Shown piece after piece: positions 1-10,232 of a stretch of 64,000 nucleotides of DNA. The DNA is from Roseiarcus sp963748545 (GTDB lineage Bacteria > Pseudomonadota > Alphaproteobacteria > Rhizobiales > Beijerinckiaceae): NCBI GenBank assembly GCA_963748545.1, contig CAVVJO010000003.1:310001-374000 (forward strand), read 5' to 3'. Within the stretch, counting starts at the first letter, position 1. Each line of letters starts with the position of its first letter. The notes under the pieces were generated by a model that saw only the letters and a program-made list of their open reading frames with translations, had not been told where the DNA came from and made no database searches. The translations under genes and the position numbers were made by a program.

Positions 1-1
1 G

Positions 2-433
2 CTGAGCTTTCATGTGTCGGCGCAGGCGAGCGGAACGCCCCTTTTTCGTCCGGACGTCGCCCTCGTGAAATTCAACAGCTTCTGGACGATCGAACTCGAA
101 CCCGGCTATTCGCTTTTTGCGACGCACCCGGTCAACCGCGCCGACCTGCCGTTTCGAACCCTGACGGGCCTTGTCGATTCCGATCGGTTCACGGATGTCG
201 GGATTCTGTTTCCGGCGCTATGGGTCGAGCCCCAATTCGAGGGCGTCCTGCCGCGCGGCACCCCGATCGCACAATGTTTCGCGGTAGGGCGTGAACGTCT
301 CGACCTCGTGTTTCAATCGTTCACCGACCAAGAGGTTCGACGTTACGAAGCCACGGCTGGGAAATTGCTCAGCGAACCGGGCGTCTACCGAAGGCAATAC
401 CGCGTGCGGCGCGGGCGTTCATCCGCCAAGTGA
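2..433 (+). CDS. DUF6065-like protein, 3' part (5' end outside window)
   Basis: The reading frame is open from base 2, and the codons before the first possible start (GTG at 14) read as protein, so the gene probably begins upstream of the window. About 144 residues are visible. The pattern W-T-I-E-L-E-P-G-Y-S-L near residue 30, followed by N-R-A-D-L-P-F, a V-D-S-D segment and R-G-T-P-I-A-Q, resembles the beta-rich DUF6065-type proteins of unknown function. This is recognition by memory of the motif order, not by alignment. The stop at 431-433 overlaps the end of the convergent TPR gene by 15 bases, so the two transcripts collide tail to tail. No catalytic residue can be named. Confidence 0.5.
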   Translation: MSFHVSAQASGTPLFRPDVALVKFNSFWTIELEPGYSLFATHPVNRADLPFRTLTGLVDSDRFTDVGILFPALWVEPQFEGVLPRGTPIAQCFAVGRERLDLVFQSFTDQEVRRYEATAGKLLSEPGVYRRQYRVRRGRSSAK

Positions 434-1441
434 GCGCCGCAGCTTGCCGAGGTTCAGCCAAAGCTCCCCTTTGCGCGCCGATGGAAGGGCCTGCGCGATC
501 CGTCCAAACGTATCGGGCCGGGCGCGTATCGCCGCACGATAGCGCTCCTTCGCCGCCTGCAATTCCCCCGTCCGCTGCAGCGCCAGGCCAAGATTGACCT
601 GCGCCTCCGGCAGGTCGGGCCGCAGGGCGACGCATCGGCCATAGGCGGCGATCGCGCCGGCATCGTCGTGCAGATCGTCGCGGACCAGACCGATTGCAAA
701 ATGGATCTGGCTGTCCTCGGGATGCAGAACCGCCGCTCGCTCCAGCAGCGCGAGCGCCTCTGAATAGTCTGCGAGCCGGCGAAGAGCTTTGGCCAGAGCC
801 AATATCACCTCGACCCTGTCTGAAGCGACGACCAGGGCCGCGCGGAGCGCGTCGACGGCCTCCTTGAAATGCCCGAGGTCCATGAGCGCCGCGGCCTGCC
901 CGACAGCGTGCGCGGCCTCGCTTGACCCCGCAAAAGCGCGCGCAAACGCCAACGCGGCTGCTTCCAATTGATTGGCCTTGCGCAGTGTCGCGCCGATCTG
1001 ACCCCAGCCCTGCGGGTCGTGCGGAAATCTCCTCATGAGGTTCGAAAGGCTCTCCTGGGCGCCCCGGTCGCCGCATTCGAGTTGGGTCACGCACAAGAGA
1101 AAGGCCGGTTCCGATCGTTCCGGCGCCGCCTCGCTCGCCCGCCGGAACCAGTTTCGGGCCTGCTCGAGATGTCCGAGCGCGCGCGCCGCTCGCCCTGCGA
1201 TCAACATCGCCGGCGCATGGCCGGGACGAAGCGCCAGACACGAGCAACTCCATTGCTCGGCGTCGGCATAGCGTGCGCGCCGTAGCGCCACGGTCGCAGC
1301 CAACTGGTGAGCCGCAAAGTCATCGGGTCTCGACTGGAGAAGGTCGACGCTGATGCGCTCCGCATTGTCGATACGACCCTCGCCCAGCTCCTTTAGCGCC
1401 TCAGCCAAGCTGTCACGCAAACTGTCTCCAGGATCTCCCAT
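419..1441 (-). CDS. Tetratricopeptide repeat protein
   Basis: 340 residues made almost entirely of TPR helix pairs: repeated A-x-x-x-L-G-x-x-x-x-A patterns, an F-A-I-G-L-V repeat near residue 245 and an A-Q-V-N-L-G-L-A-L-Q-R-T-G-E repeat near residue 285. It ends with a short tail (E-L-W-L-N-L-G-K-L-R). There is no signal peptide or membrane helix, so it is a cytoplasmic scaffold of unknown partner. The ATG at 1441 was chosen because the protein becomes TPR-like directly after it (MGDPGDSLRD). The open frame extends to 1651, but the extra 70 residues are basic and have no repeat character. A weak GGGAAG lies just upstream of the chosen start. Confidence 0.75.
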   Translation of the reverse strand: MGDPGDSLRDSLAEALKELGEGRIDNAERISVDLLQSRPDDFAAHQLAATVALRRARYADAEQWSCSCLALRPGHAPAMLIAGRAARALGHLEQARNWFRRASEAAPERSEPAFLLCVTQLECGDRGAQESLSNLMRRFPHDPQGWGQIGATLRKANQLEAAALAFARAFAGSSEAAHAVGQAAALMDLGHFKEAVDALRAALVVASDRVEVILALAKALRRLADYSEALALLERAAVLHPEDSQIHFAIGLVRDDLHDDAGAIAAYGRCVALRPDLPEAQVNLGLALQRTGELQAAKERYRAAIRARPDTFGRIAQALPSARKGELWLNLGKLRRSLGG

Positions 1442-1792
1442 TGTCTTCCCGACCGCCTCGGCTACAACACTACGACGTAAGTGCAGACGTTCATTTGATT
1501 GAATATTGCAATTGAAGCGGAACTGGAAGTATCGCGTCATCGATCTAACGCGGACGGTCGAGCCGAACGTTCGGGAAGTTAAGGAAAGTTCCCAGACGGC
1601 ATTACGAACAAGACATAAGCGACGCTTTCCCTCGCACGCCTTCCTGAACACGACCCCGTAATCGACCTCGATCGCCTCTCAGGGACGAACCGCCCATGGC
1701 GTTCTCAAGAGCTCTGGCCCCTTTGCCGGTAGCCCAGAGGCAACCCGAAGACACGGCGGCCGCGCTCGCCTTCAGTTAAAGCATTCATGAGC
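1442..1792. other. Intergenic stretch upstream of the TPR gene
   Basis: 350 bases between the TPR start and the 3' end of tRNA-Gln. It is somewhat less GC-rich around 1490-1560. It presumably holds the promoter of the TPR gene on the minus strand, but no convincing -35/-10 pair was found. No second gene is supported. Confidence 0.4.
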
Positions 1793-1867
1793 TGGCTGGG
1801 GCGGGAGGATTCGAACCTCCGTATGGCGGAATCAAAATCCGCTGCCTTACCACTTGGCGACGCCCCA
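1793..1867 (-). tRNA. tRNA-Gln (TTG anticodon)
   Basis: Read on the minus strand, this folds into a complete cloverleaf. The acceptor stem TGGGGCG pairs with CGCCCCA. The anticodon stem GCGGA/TCCGC carries the loop TTTTGAT, anticodon TTG (positions 1833-1835). The T arm CGGAG-GTTCGAAT-CCTCC is canonical. The discriminator base G is followed by a genome-encoded CCA (1793-1795). It reads CAA codons and, by wobble, CAG. Confidence 0.97.
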
Positions 1868-2219
1868 ATCCGCCGCCGGCCTTTCGAACGGACCGGCGGA
1901 AAGCGCGGCGGACAATAGTTGCGAGGCCCGCTGGCCGCAATGGTCATCAGGCCTGTTTTTCCGTCGGGCCGCGCATCGGGCCGTGAGGCGCGACCGGCTT
2001 CCCCGCTTGCGGAGAAGGTATCGCCGAAGGGCGGCGGGCAAGGGATCCGCGCCGCAAGGCGCTCTTGGTCGCGGCGACCGTCGACGCGGACTCCAAACCC
2101 CGGTCCCTCTCGCGCTCTACGGCGTCCGATGGGACGCCCCGTCTTCCGACAGGCTATCGAGAGAGGGGAGTCAGCCTCGGTGTCGGAAAAAATATATCAA
2201 GTATTTCTGCTACTTATCC
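1868..2219. other. Intergenic stretch between tRNA-Gln and the HTH gene
   Basis: About 350 bases without a supportable gene. The left part must contain the promoter of the minus-strand tRNA. The right part becomes sharply AT-rich from about 2190 and leads into the promoter of the HTH gene. Open frames here have no family character. Confidence 0.4.
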
Positions 2220-2264
2220 GATTCTGCAACAATCTGTTTTCGAAAATCAGAATCTATGTATAAT
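2220..2264 (+). promoter_or_regulatory. Dyad-rich promoter of the HTH gene
   Basis: A consensus -10 hexamer TATAAT lies at 2259-2264, 33 bases before the ATG. Upstream are a perfect palindrome TTTTCGAAAA (2237-2246) and an inverted pair GATTCTG (2220-2226) / CAGAATC (2248-2254). The dyads cover the place where a -35 box would lie, as expected for an operator that blocks RNA polymerase. Autoregulation by the HTH protein encoded downstream is inferred from position only. Confidence 0.45.
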
Positions 2265-2296
2265 GCTCTCATGATCCCCAGATCAAGAGGCGATCG

Positions 2297-2872
2297 ATGA
2301 CAGAAACCCAGGATGACCACAGCTTCCGGGCCAAGCGGAGCAGGGCCGCAAAGGCGCGGCGCGAACAGAGCGCCGCTTTGCGCCAGATCGCGTTCGACGC
2401 GCTGGCCGCCGGATGGTCGATCGAGCAGATTGCGGCGTTGCGCAAGGTCAGTCCGCGCACCGTCCGGCGCGATGTCGACCGGGCGCTCGACGAGCGCCGT
2501 CTGGATGCGCCGGACCGCTACGCGCGCTTGCAGGTCGCCCGGCTCACCAAGGCCCTGCGCCTCGCCGACGCGTCGATCGACCAGGGAGAATTGCGAGCGA
2601 TCGGTCCGCTGGTGAAGGTCGTCCGGGCGCTCGATCGCTACCACGGTCTTGGAACGGCTTCGCCAGCCTTGCAGCCGGCCGTCGGCGCGGCGCCGCCTGC
2701 GCTGCCCGCGCCGCCGCTGCAATTGACGCACACCGACACGCCGCTCGCGGCAGCGCTGACGGCGACGGGGGAGCCGATGACGAACGCCGAGTCCGCCCAC
2801 GACCCCGAAAGCGGGGATCGAGCTGAGGAGGCCGAGCGAGAATCGGGTTTCTGCGAGCATGGCTGTGCGTAA
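2297..2872 (+). CDS. Helix-turn-helix protein of unknown role
   Basis: 191 residues. Residues 20-62 are basic and contain a clear HTH pattern (A-F-D-A-L-A-A-G-W-S-I-E-Q-I-A-A-L, then S-P-R-T-V-R-R-D-V). This is the layout of small terminase-like or MerR/Xre-like DNA-binding heads. A helical segment follows to about residue 117 (Q-V-A-R-L-T-K-A-L-R-L-A-D-A). The last 70 residues are Ala/Pro-rich and then acidic, probably disordered. An AGAGG sits ahead of the ATG. No phage genes are nearby, so a terminase role is unlikely. A local regulator is more plausible, perhaps of itself through the dyads upstream. The repeat element at 2881 begins directly after the stop. Confidence 0.6.
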   Translation: MTETQDDHSFRAKRSRAAKARREQSAALRQIAFDALAAGWSIEQIAALRKVSPRTVRRDVDRALDERRLDAPDRYARLQVARLTKALRLADASIDQGELRAIGPLVKVVRALDRYHGLGTASPALQPAVGAAPPALPAPPLQLTHTDTPLAAALTATGEPMTNAESAHDPESGDRAEEAERESGFCEHGCA

Positions 2873-2880
2873 GCCATTGG

Positions 2881-2934
2881 AAAGATTGAAAACCGCAAGG
2901 GGTGGCCCTTGACGAGAGTTGGCATGGATTTGGG
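2881..2934 (+). repeat. Hairpin plus 18-nt core repeat, copy 1
   Basis: A short stem-loop (CAAGGG 2896-2901, loop GTGG, CCCTTG 2906-2911) is followed at 2917-2934 by the core AGTTGGCATGGATTTGGG. The same arrangement occurs inverted at 12610-12670, with the 18-nt core identical and the stem changed but still able to pair. It starts 8 bases after the stop of the HTH gene. It could be a dispersed intergenic element or a structured RNA end. No T-tract makes it a classical terminator. Confidence 0.6.
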
Positions 2935-3131
2935 TTCGTGCGGACGCCGGCTAGGGCTCGGCGCCGGTTCGGCATGGGCCCAGCGCTTCTCGCTGGAGCG
3001 CTCGCCTCGGCGACCTTCTAAGAGCGCGAGGGGGCGCCCGCGGGCCGCGATCCCGGTCTTGTGAATTTGTGACAGATCTGTGCGCTTAAGTCCTTGCATT
3101 CGCCCGCTCCTTGCCAGAGCTGCCGTCGATC

Positions 3132-4094
3132 TCAGAAGAGCGCGGCGAACACCGGAAGATCGACGTTGGAGCCGCACACGAGGACCCCGACCCGCTCGTC
3201 CCGTTCCGGCCGGTAGGCGCCGGAAAGGAGGGCGGCGAAGGCGGCGGCGCCGCCGGGCTCGGCGACGATCGAGATTTCGCGCCAGAGCCGGCGCTGCGCC
3301 TCGACGATCGCGTCGTCGGGGACCAGAACCGACTTGCCGACCGACGTCCTGGCGATGGCGAAGTTGAGATCGCCGACGCGCCTTGCGCCAAGCGAATCGG
3401 CGGCGACCGACTTGACCGGCACGTCGACCGGCGCCCCGGCTTCGAGGGCGGCGTTGAGCGCCCGGGAGCCCTCGGGCTCGACCGCAACGACTTTGACCCG
3501 GCCGCCGAACCAGGCCGCGATCCCGGCGATCAGGCCGCCGCCGCCGACCGCGACAAGGACCGTGTCGAGCCCGAGCCGGCCGGCGCGCTTCAGATCCTCC
3601 TCCCATTCGAGGGCGACCGTTCCCGCGCCGGCGACGGTCGCCTCGGCGTCGTAGGGGTGGATCTTGAGCGCGCCGCTTGCGGCGACGAAGGCGTCGCAGC
3701 GCTCCTGCGCCTCGGCGTAGCTCGCGCCTCCGATCTCGACCTCCGCGGCGCAGGCGCGGATGCGGGCGACCTTGGCGGGCGTCGAGATCTCGGGGACGAA
3801 CACAGTGGCGCGGATCCCGATCCGCTGCGCGGCGTAGGCGACCGCCGCGCCATGATTGCCGCCCGAGGCGGTGGCGCAGCCCGCGGCCGGGGCAGGGCGG
3901 GTCAGCAGGTTGTGAAAGGCGCCGCGCGCCTTGAACGAGCCGGAGTGCTGCAGCGATTCGAGCTTCAGCGACAAGTCCGGGGCGGCGGCGAGCAGGGAGG
4001 GGGCTTCGACGAGCGGCGTCCGCCGAACGTGAGGCTCGATACGCCCGTAGGCGGCCCGGATATCCTCCGGCGTCACCACGAGCGCGGGGCTCAA
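3132..4094 (-). CDS. Threonine/serine dehydratase-like PLP enzyme
   Basis: Fold-type II PLP enzyme of about 320 residues, the length of catabolic threonine dehydratases and serine racemases. It would deaminate L-threonine or L-serine to 2-oxobutyrate or pyruvate, or act as a racemase. The PLP lysine is in S-G-S-F-K-A-R-G (K55). A Gly-rich phosphate-binding loop (V-G-G-G-G-L-I-A-G) lies near residue 183. It has no C-terminal ACT regulatory domain, so the biosynthetic IlvA is excluded. The start is uncertain: TTG at 4094 overlaps the atpC stop, while GTG at 4079 and 4076 also give good proteins. It is the last gene of the atp transcript and probably translationally coupled to it. Confidence 0.85.
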   Translation of the reverse strand: MSPALVVTPEDIRAAYGRIEPHVRRTPLVEAPSLLAAAPDLSLKLESLQHSGSFKARGAFHNLLTRPAPAAGCATASGGNHGAAVAYAAQRIGIRATVFVPEISTPAKVARIRACAAEVEIGGASYAEAQERCDAFVAASGALKIHPYDAEATVAGAGTVALEWEEDLKRAGRLGLDTVLVAVGGGGLIAGIAAWFGGRVKVVAVEPEGSRALNAALEAGAPVDVPVKSVAADSLGARRVGDLNFAIARTSVGKSVLVPDDAIVEAQRRLWREISIVAEPGGAAAFAALLSGAYRPERDERVGVLVCGSNVDLPVFAALF

Positions 4095-4492
4095 CCGAGC
4101 TTCATCGAGTCTTTCAGCTCGCGCAGGCGATCGAGCTTTTCCTGCGCCGCCTGCTTCTGGTCGTCGGCCGCATCGGCGACGTCCTCTTCCGCATTCTTGA
4201 TTTCCTGGTCGAGATGCGCAGCGTTGAGATCCTCGAACGGGATCGCGGTTTCGGCCAGAATTGTCAGGCCAAGCGGATTGACGTCGGCAAAGCCGCCGCG
4301 CACGAACACGCGCATGTGCTGTCCGTTCGCCCCGTCGATGCCGATGACGCCGGGGCGGATCGCGGCCACGGTCGGCGCATGCTCGGCGAGCACCTGGAAG
4401 TCCCCCTCGTATCCCGGCACCACCACGGCGTTCGCCGGACCGCTGAACAAGACCTTGTCCGGCGAGACGAGTTCAAAAGGAAATTGCGCCAT
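4091..4492 (-). CDS. atpC: F1 ATP synthase epsilon subunit
   Basis: 133 residues with the epsilon beta-sandwich (F-E-L-V-S-P-D-K-V-L-F-S-G, then V-V-V-P-G-Y-E-G-D-F-Q-V-L and H-A-P-T-V) and a C-terminal helical pair from about residue 90. The subunit sits in the F1 central stalk and limits ATP hydrolysis. It follows atpD by 29 bases and is overlapped at its stop by the dehydratase start. The length is normal for alphaproteobacteria. Confidence 0.97.
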   Translation of the reverse strand: MAQFPFELVSPDKVLFSGPANAVVVPGYEGDFQVLAEHAPTVAAIRPGVIGIDGANGQHMRVFVRGGFADVNPLGLTILAETAIPFEDLNAAHLDQEIKNAEEDVADAADDQKQAAQEKLDRLRELKDSMKLG

Positions 4493-4521
4493 TGCGCTCT
4501 AGCCTCGGCTTTCTGTCCGCC

Positions 4522-5965
4522 TCAGGCCGCTTCCGCGGCGAGCTTCTTGGCCTTCTCGACCGCCTGCTCGATCGTGCCGACCATGTAAAAGGCGGCCTCG
4601 GGCAGGCTGTCGTACTTGCCTTCAATGATGCCCTTGAAGCCCTTGACCGTGTCCTCGATCTTGACCTGGACGCCGGGGGTCCCGGTGAACACCGCCGCGA
4701 CGTCGAACGGCTGCGACAGGAAGCGCTCGATCTTGCGGGCCCGGGCGACGATCTGCTTGTCCTCTTCGGACAGCTCGTCCATGCCGAGGATCGCGATGAT
4801 GTCCTGAAGCGCCTTGTAGCGCTGCAGCACCTGCTGGACCTGCCGGGCGACGTCGTAGTGCTCCTGGCCGACGACCGCCGGCGTCAGCATGCGCGAGGTC
4901 GAGTTCGAGCGGGTCGACCGCCGGATAGATGCCCTTCTCCGAGATCGCGCGCGACAGCACGGTCGTCGCGTCCAGGTGGGCGAAGGAGGTGGCGGGGGCA
5001 GGGTCGGTCAGGTCGTCCGCAGGCACGTAGATCGCCTGCACCGAAGTGATCGAACCCTTGGTGGTGGTGGTGATGCGCTCCTGCAGCAGCCCCATGTCGG
5101 TGGCGAGCGTCGGCTGATAGCCGACCGCGGAGGGGATGCGGCCCAGCAGCGCCGACACTTCCGAGCCGGCTTGCGTGAAGCGGAAGATGTTGTCGACGAA
5201 GAACAGCACGTCCTGCCCCTCGTCGCGGAAATATTCGGCGACCGTGAGGCCCGAGAGCGCGACGCGCATGCGGGCGCCCGGAGGCTCGTTCATCTGCCCG
5301 AACACCAGCGCGCACTTCGACTTGACCTTCGATTCGGGGTCATGCGGGTCGGCGTTCACGTTGGACTCGATGAACTCGTGATAGAGGTCGTTGCCTTCGC
5401 GGGTGCGTTCGCCGACGCCCGCGAACACCGAGTTGCCGCCGTGCGTCTTGGCGACGTTGTTGATCAGCTCCTGAATGAGCACCGTCTTGCCGACGCCCGC
5501 CCCGCCGAAGAGGCCGATCTTGCCGCCCTTGGCGTACGGCGCGAGCAGGTCGACGACCTTGATGCCGGTCACCAGAATCTGCGCTTCCGTCGACTGCTCG
5601 ACGTAGGAGGGCGTCGGCTGGTGAATGGCGCGGCGCCCGTCCATCGGAATCGGGCCGGCCTCGTCGACCGGTTCGCCGATCACGTTCATGATGCGCCCGA
5701 GCGTGCCGGCGCCGACCGGAACGGAGATCGGATCGCCGGTGTCGGTCACTTCCTGTCCGCGGACGAGACCCTCGGAGATGTCCATCGCGATGCAGCGCAC
5801 CTGATTCTCGCCAAGGTGCTGCGCGACCTCGAGAACCAACTGGTGGCCATTATTGTCGGTGGTCAGCGCGTTCAGGATCGGCGGCAGGTAGCTGTCAAAC
5901 TGCACGTCGACGACGGCGCCGATCACCTGGGTGATCCGGCCGGTGGCGTTTGCGATATTGGCCAT
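4522..5965 (-). CDS. atpD: F1 ATP synthase beta subunit, broken by a 1-base insertion
   Basis: Catalytic subunit of F1. Residues 1-352 are intact, with the Walker A motif G-G-A-G-V-G-K-T at 154-161 and G-E-R-T-R-E-G-N-D. At 4901-4906 the plus strand reads gagttc where gagtc is needed. Removing one T restores P-L-D-S-T-S-R-M-L and joins the frame that continues V-G-Q-E-H-Y-D-V-A-R and ends E-K-A-K-K-L-A-A-E-A-A. The gene is essential in a respiring cell, so I regard this as a consensus error, not a pseudogene. The ATG at 5965 (MANIANATG) is preferred over the upstream in-frame start at 5992 because it has a GAGGA Shine-Dalgarno at good spacing. Confidence 0.93.
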
Positions 5966-6019
5966 AGGGACGTCCTCGTTCTTCAATTTCAAGGTCGCCG
6001 CGAGGCGACGGGGGTTGCG

Positions 6020-6893
6020 TCAGAGCGCCTCGGCGCCCGAAATGATCTCGATCAGCTCCTTGGTGATCATCGCCTGCCGGGTGCGATTGTAACGGAGCGT
6101 GTACTTCTTCACCATGTCGCCGGCGTTGCGGGTGGCGTTGTCCATCGCGCTCATTTGCGCCCCGAAGAAGGACGCGGCGTTCTCCAGTAGCGCCCGATAA
6201 ATGCGCACGGTCAGCGCCTGCGGCAGAAGCTGGGTCAGGATCTCGCTCTCGTCAGGCTCGTAATCATAGCTCGGAGCCTTCTCGTTTTCGTTCGTCTCCC
6301 CGAGCTCCGGCGGAATGAGCTGCTGAGCCGTCGGGATCTGGGAAATGACGGAGCGGAAGCGCGAGTAGAAAAGCGTGCACACGTCGAACTCGCCGCTTTC
6401 GAACAGCGCGATCACCTTGTCGGCGATCGGACGCGCCGTGTCGTAGGCGATCGCGCGCACGGCGCGCAGGTCGATCAGCTCCAGGATCTGCTTCTCATGC
6501 GTGCGGCGAAGCTGGTCATAGCCCTTCTTGCCGACACAGATGATCTTGATCGTCTTGCCCTCCGCCGCGAGCGCGTTGGCCTTGTCGCGCGCCAGACGGA
6601 CGATCGCGGTGTTGAACGCGCCGCACAGTCCGCGTTCGCCCGTGCAGACGACGAGGAGGTGGGTCTGAGTTCGATCCGGATCCGACCAAAAGACGCGGTC
6701 CTTCCGCTCCCGTCGCCGCGCCGGCGAGGTTGGTCAGCACCGACTCAACCCGCTGCGCATACGGGCGGGCGGCCTCGACGGCGGCTTGGGCGCGTCGCAG
6801 TTTCGAGACGGCGACCATCTGCATCGCCTTGGTGATCTTCTGCGTCGACTTGACGGAGGCGATCCGGTTTCTCAGTTCCTTGAGGGACGGCAT
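6020..6893 (-). CDS. atpG: F1 ATP synthase gamma subunit, broken by a 1-base insertion
   Basis: Central rotor shaft of F1. The N-terminal coiled coil is typical (M-P-S-L-K-E-L-R-N-R-I-A-S-V-K-S-T-Q-K-I-T). The C-terminus is also typical (Y-N-R-T-R-Q-A-M-I-T-K-E-L-I-E-I-I-S-G-A). The frame is lost at 6667-6672, where gagttc stands for gagtc. Deleting one T restores T-Q-T-H-L-L-V-V-C-T-G-E-R-G-L-C-G-A-F-N. Only this one change is needed for a normal protein of about 290 residues. It lies between atpA (52 bases) and atpD (54 bases) and is surely in the same operon. Confidence 0.93.
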
Positions 6894-6945
6894 CGGTTGG
6901 CGTCTCCGCCCCGCGCCTCATCAAGGCGCGGGGTCCGGTTGAGGG

Positions 6946-8483
<1,538 letters not shown>

Positions 8484-8484
<1 letters not shown>

Positions 8485-9047
8485 CAGCCGACCTCTTTCA
8501 TGGCTAGGCGAATTGCGTTGAGCTTGGTTCGGAGCGATCCGTCGACCATGCGCGAGCCGAGCTTGACGATCAGGCCGCCGATGATCGAGGGGTCGACTTT
8601 CGAGTCGAGTTGGACGTCCCGGCCTCCCGAGACAGTCTTGAGCTGGTCCTTGAGCGCGGCCAGGTTCTCGCCCGAGAGCGCGGAGGCGCTGGTCACTTCG
8701 GCCCGCGTCACGCCGCGGCTCGCATCGTAAAGCTTGCGATAGTCGGCGATCATCTGACGGAGGACGAAGAGCCGGCGCTTTTTCGTGACCAGCCGGACAA
8801 AATTCGCCGCGATTCCGGAGATCCCCTCCTTGGCGAGGATAGCATCCAGCGCTTTGAGCTGATCGTTTGCGGAGAAGACGGGGCTGCGCACGGCGCGCTC
8901 GAGATCCGGGCTCCCGGCGATCAGGGCGTCGAGCTTGTCCAGCGCCTGGGCGACCGGCTCGGTCTGGCGGTCATCCTGGGCGAGCGAGAACAGAGCGGAA
9001 GCGTAGCGACCGGCGACGCCGGAAACGAGTGTGTCCTCTTGTGCCAA
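8484..9047 (-). CDS. atpH: F1 ATP synthase delta subunit
   Basis: 187 residues of the OSCP/delta family, which links F1 to the peripheral stalk. The N-terminus S-G-V-A-G-R-Y-A-S-A-L-F and the C-terminal V-D-P-S-I-I-G-G-L-I-V-K-L-G-S-R-M-V-D-G are diagnostic. The first in-frame start after the upstream stop is TTG at 9047 (read MAQEDTLVSG). No ATG is available in frame, so either this rare start is used or a base is wrong in the run of T before it. It is the first gene of atpHAGDC, with the promoter in 9048-9349. Confidence 0.95.
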
Positions 9048-9349
9048 AACCCGTCACCCCATGAAGGCGTCGCTTGCTTGTGGCGAATGCGTGTGGAAGC
9101 TCGCCAACCCAAGGAATTCGTTAGGAATCCGCTTCGCGAAGCCGCGCGCGGGCCGATGTCGCCCCAAAGGCGGGCGTTGCCTAACATAGGAGATTTTCGG
9201 GCGCAACGTCGAAACCCCGAGAATCCAAGGACCTCGACCAAAGGTGGAACGCGGCGCAGGCGAGACCAGGGCGGGCTTCCGGGCGGGCGACTCGCCATGC
9301 CATAGTCGGAGACCAGGAAACCGCCGACTCGGTGGAGGGGAGGCAAGCG
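9048..9349. promoter_or_regulatory. Divergent intergenic region, atp operon and dioxygenase
   Basis: 302 bases between the atpH start (minus) and the dioxygenase start (plus). It must hold the promoters of both units. A patch ATCTCCTATGTTAGG (minus strand, around 9180-9195) resembles a -10 region for the atp operon, but the -35 spacing is poor, so no exact promoter is called. No gene is supported here. Confidence 0.4.
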
Positions 9350-10177
9350 ATGAGCGGGGGCGAAGCGGACATCGACGTCCGCGCGGACCATGAGACCCTC
9401 GAGCGTGAGGGCGTCGTTGGCCTCGAAGGCGCGTTTTCCCGCGAGTACGCCAGGCGGATGCGTGACGACATGATGGCCGCGTTCTGGGACGCCATCCAGC
9501 GGCAGGGCGGCGCGGTCGGCCGCGGCCCGCGACGCTGGTACGTCGAGATCGTTCCGGAGATGTTCGGCGGCTTCGTCGAGCTTTGCGCGCATCCTTGGGT
9601 GACGGCGATGTGCGAAGCGACGCTGGGGCCCGACTACAAGATCGTTGAGATCGGCTTCGATGTCCCTTTCGAGGGCGCGGCGGACCAGCCTTGGCACCGG
9701 GACTTTCCCTCGCCGCCGGAAACGTGGCGGGACCAGCGGATCACGTCGCTCGCGTTCAATCTGACGGGGGTGGACGTCACGCCCGACATGGGCCCCTTCG
9801 AGGTCGCGCCCGGGACGCAGTGGGACGATGGGCGGAGCTGGCCGCACCAGATGTTTCCGCCCAAGGAAACCTGGCCGCGCTACGCGGAGCGTGCGGTGCG
9901 AAAATACCCTGAGATGGGCGACATCTCCTGCCGGTCGGCCCTCACGATCCATCGAGGCACCGCGCATGGTTCGATGATCCCGCGGCCGGTCATGGTTCTC
10001 GGGGTCGACGCGTTGGGAGCGGGGCACGACAAGCTGCACGACCTTATGGTGACGCGGGCGTATCATGACCGGCTTCCTCGTGTCGTGCGTGACCATCTTA
10101 TTTGCCGGCTCGTGGACAGGCTGACGCCCATGACACAAAAGCATGACATCGAAGGGCTGGCGATGGGCGGCGCTTGA
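9350..10177 (+). CDS. Phytanoyl-CoA dioxygenase (PhyH) family protein
   Basis: 275 residues with the cupin-type Fe(II)/2-oxoglutarate oxygenase pattern. The metal triad candidates are H116 and D118 (W-H-R-D-F-P) and H201 or H206 (I-H-R-G-T-A-H-G-S). A conserved Arg lies shortly after (P-R-P) and could bind 2-oxoglutarate. The substrate is unknown, since such enzymes hydroxylate lipids, amino acids or small metabolites. The ATG at 9350 is chosen over a GTG at 9332 because GAGGGGAGG lies at the right distance. It stands alone between the atp promoter region and lepA. Confidence 0.75.
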   Translation: MSGGEADIDVRADHETLEREGVVGLEGAFSREYARRMRDDMMAAFWDAIQRQGGAVGRGPRRWYVEIVPEMFGGFVELCAHPWVTAMCEATLGPDYKIVEIGFDVPFEGAADQPWHRDFPSPPETWRDQRITSLAFNLTGVDVTPDMGPFEVAPGTQWDDGRSWPHQMFPPKETWPRYAERAVRKYPEMGDISCRSALTIHRGTAHGSMIPRPVMVLGVDALGAGHDKLHDLMVTRAYHDRLPRVVRDHLICRLVDRLTPMTQKHDIEGLAMGGA

Positions 10178-10232
10178 GGGAACGCGTCCCGACTCTGTTC
10201 CCTTCCCGCGCGCGCCCTGCTATCCCCGCGCC

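Noticed and set aside
2297..2872. Phage terminase small subunit / prophage remnant
   Set aside because: The HTH head is reminiscent of terminase small subunits, but no other phage gene, integrase or att-like duplication of the adjacent tRNA-Gln 3' end was seen within the following kilobases.
4522..5965. atpD, atpG and lepA as genuine pseudogenes or programmed frameshifts
   Set aside because: All are needed or highly conserved, the remaining sequence is under clear protein constraint on both sides, and the same one-base motif error recurs in unrelated genes. No slippery site or downstream structure suggests programming.
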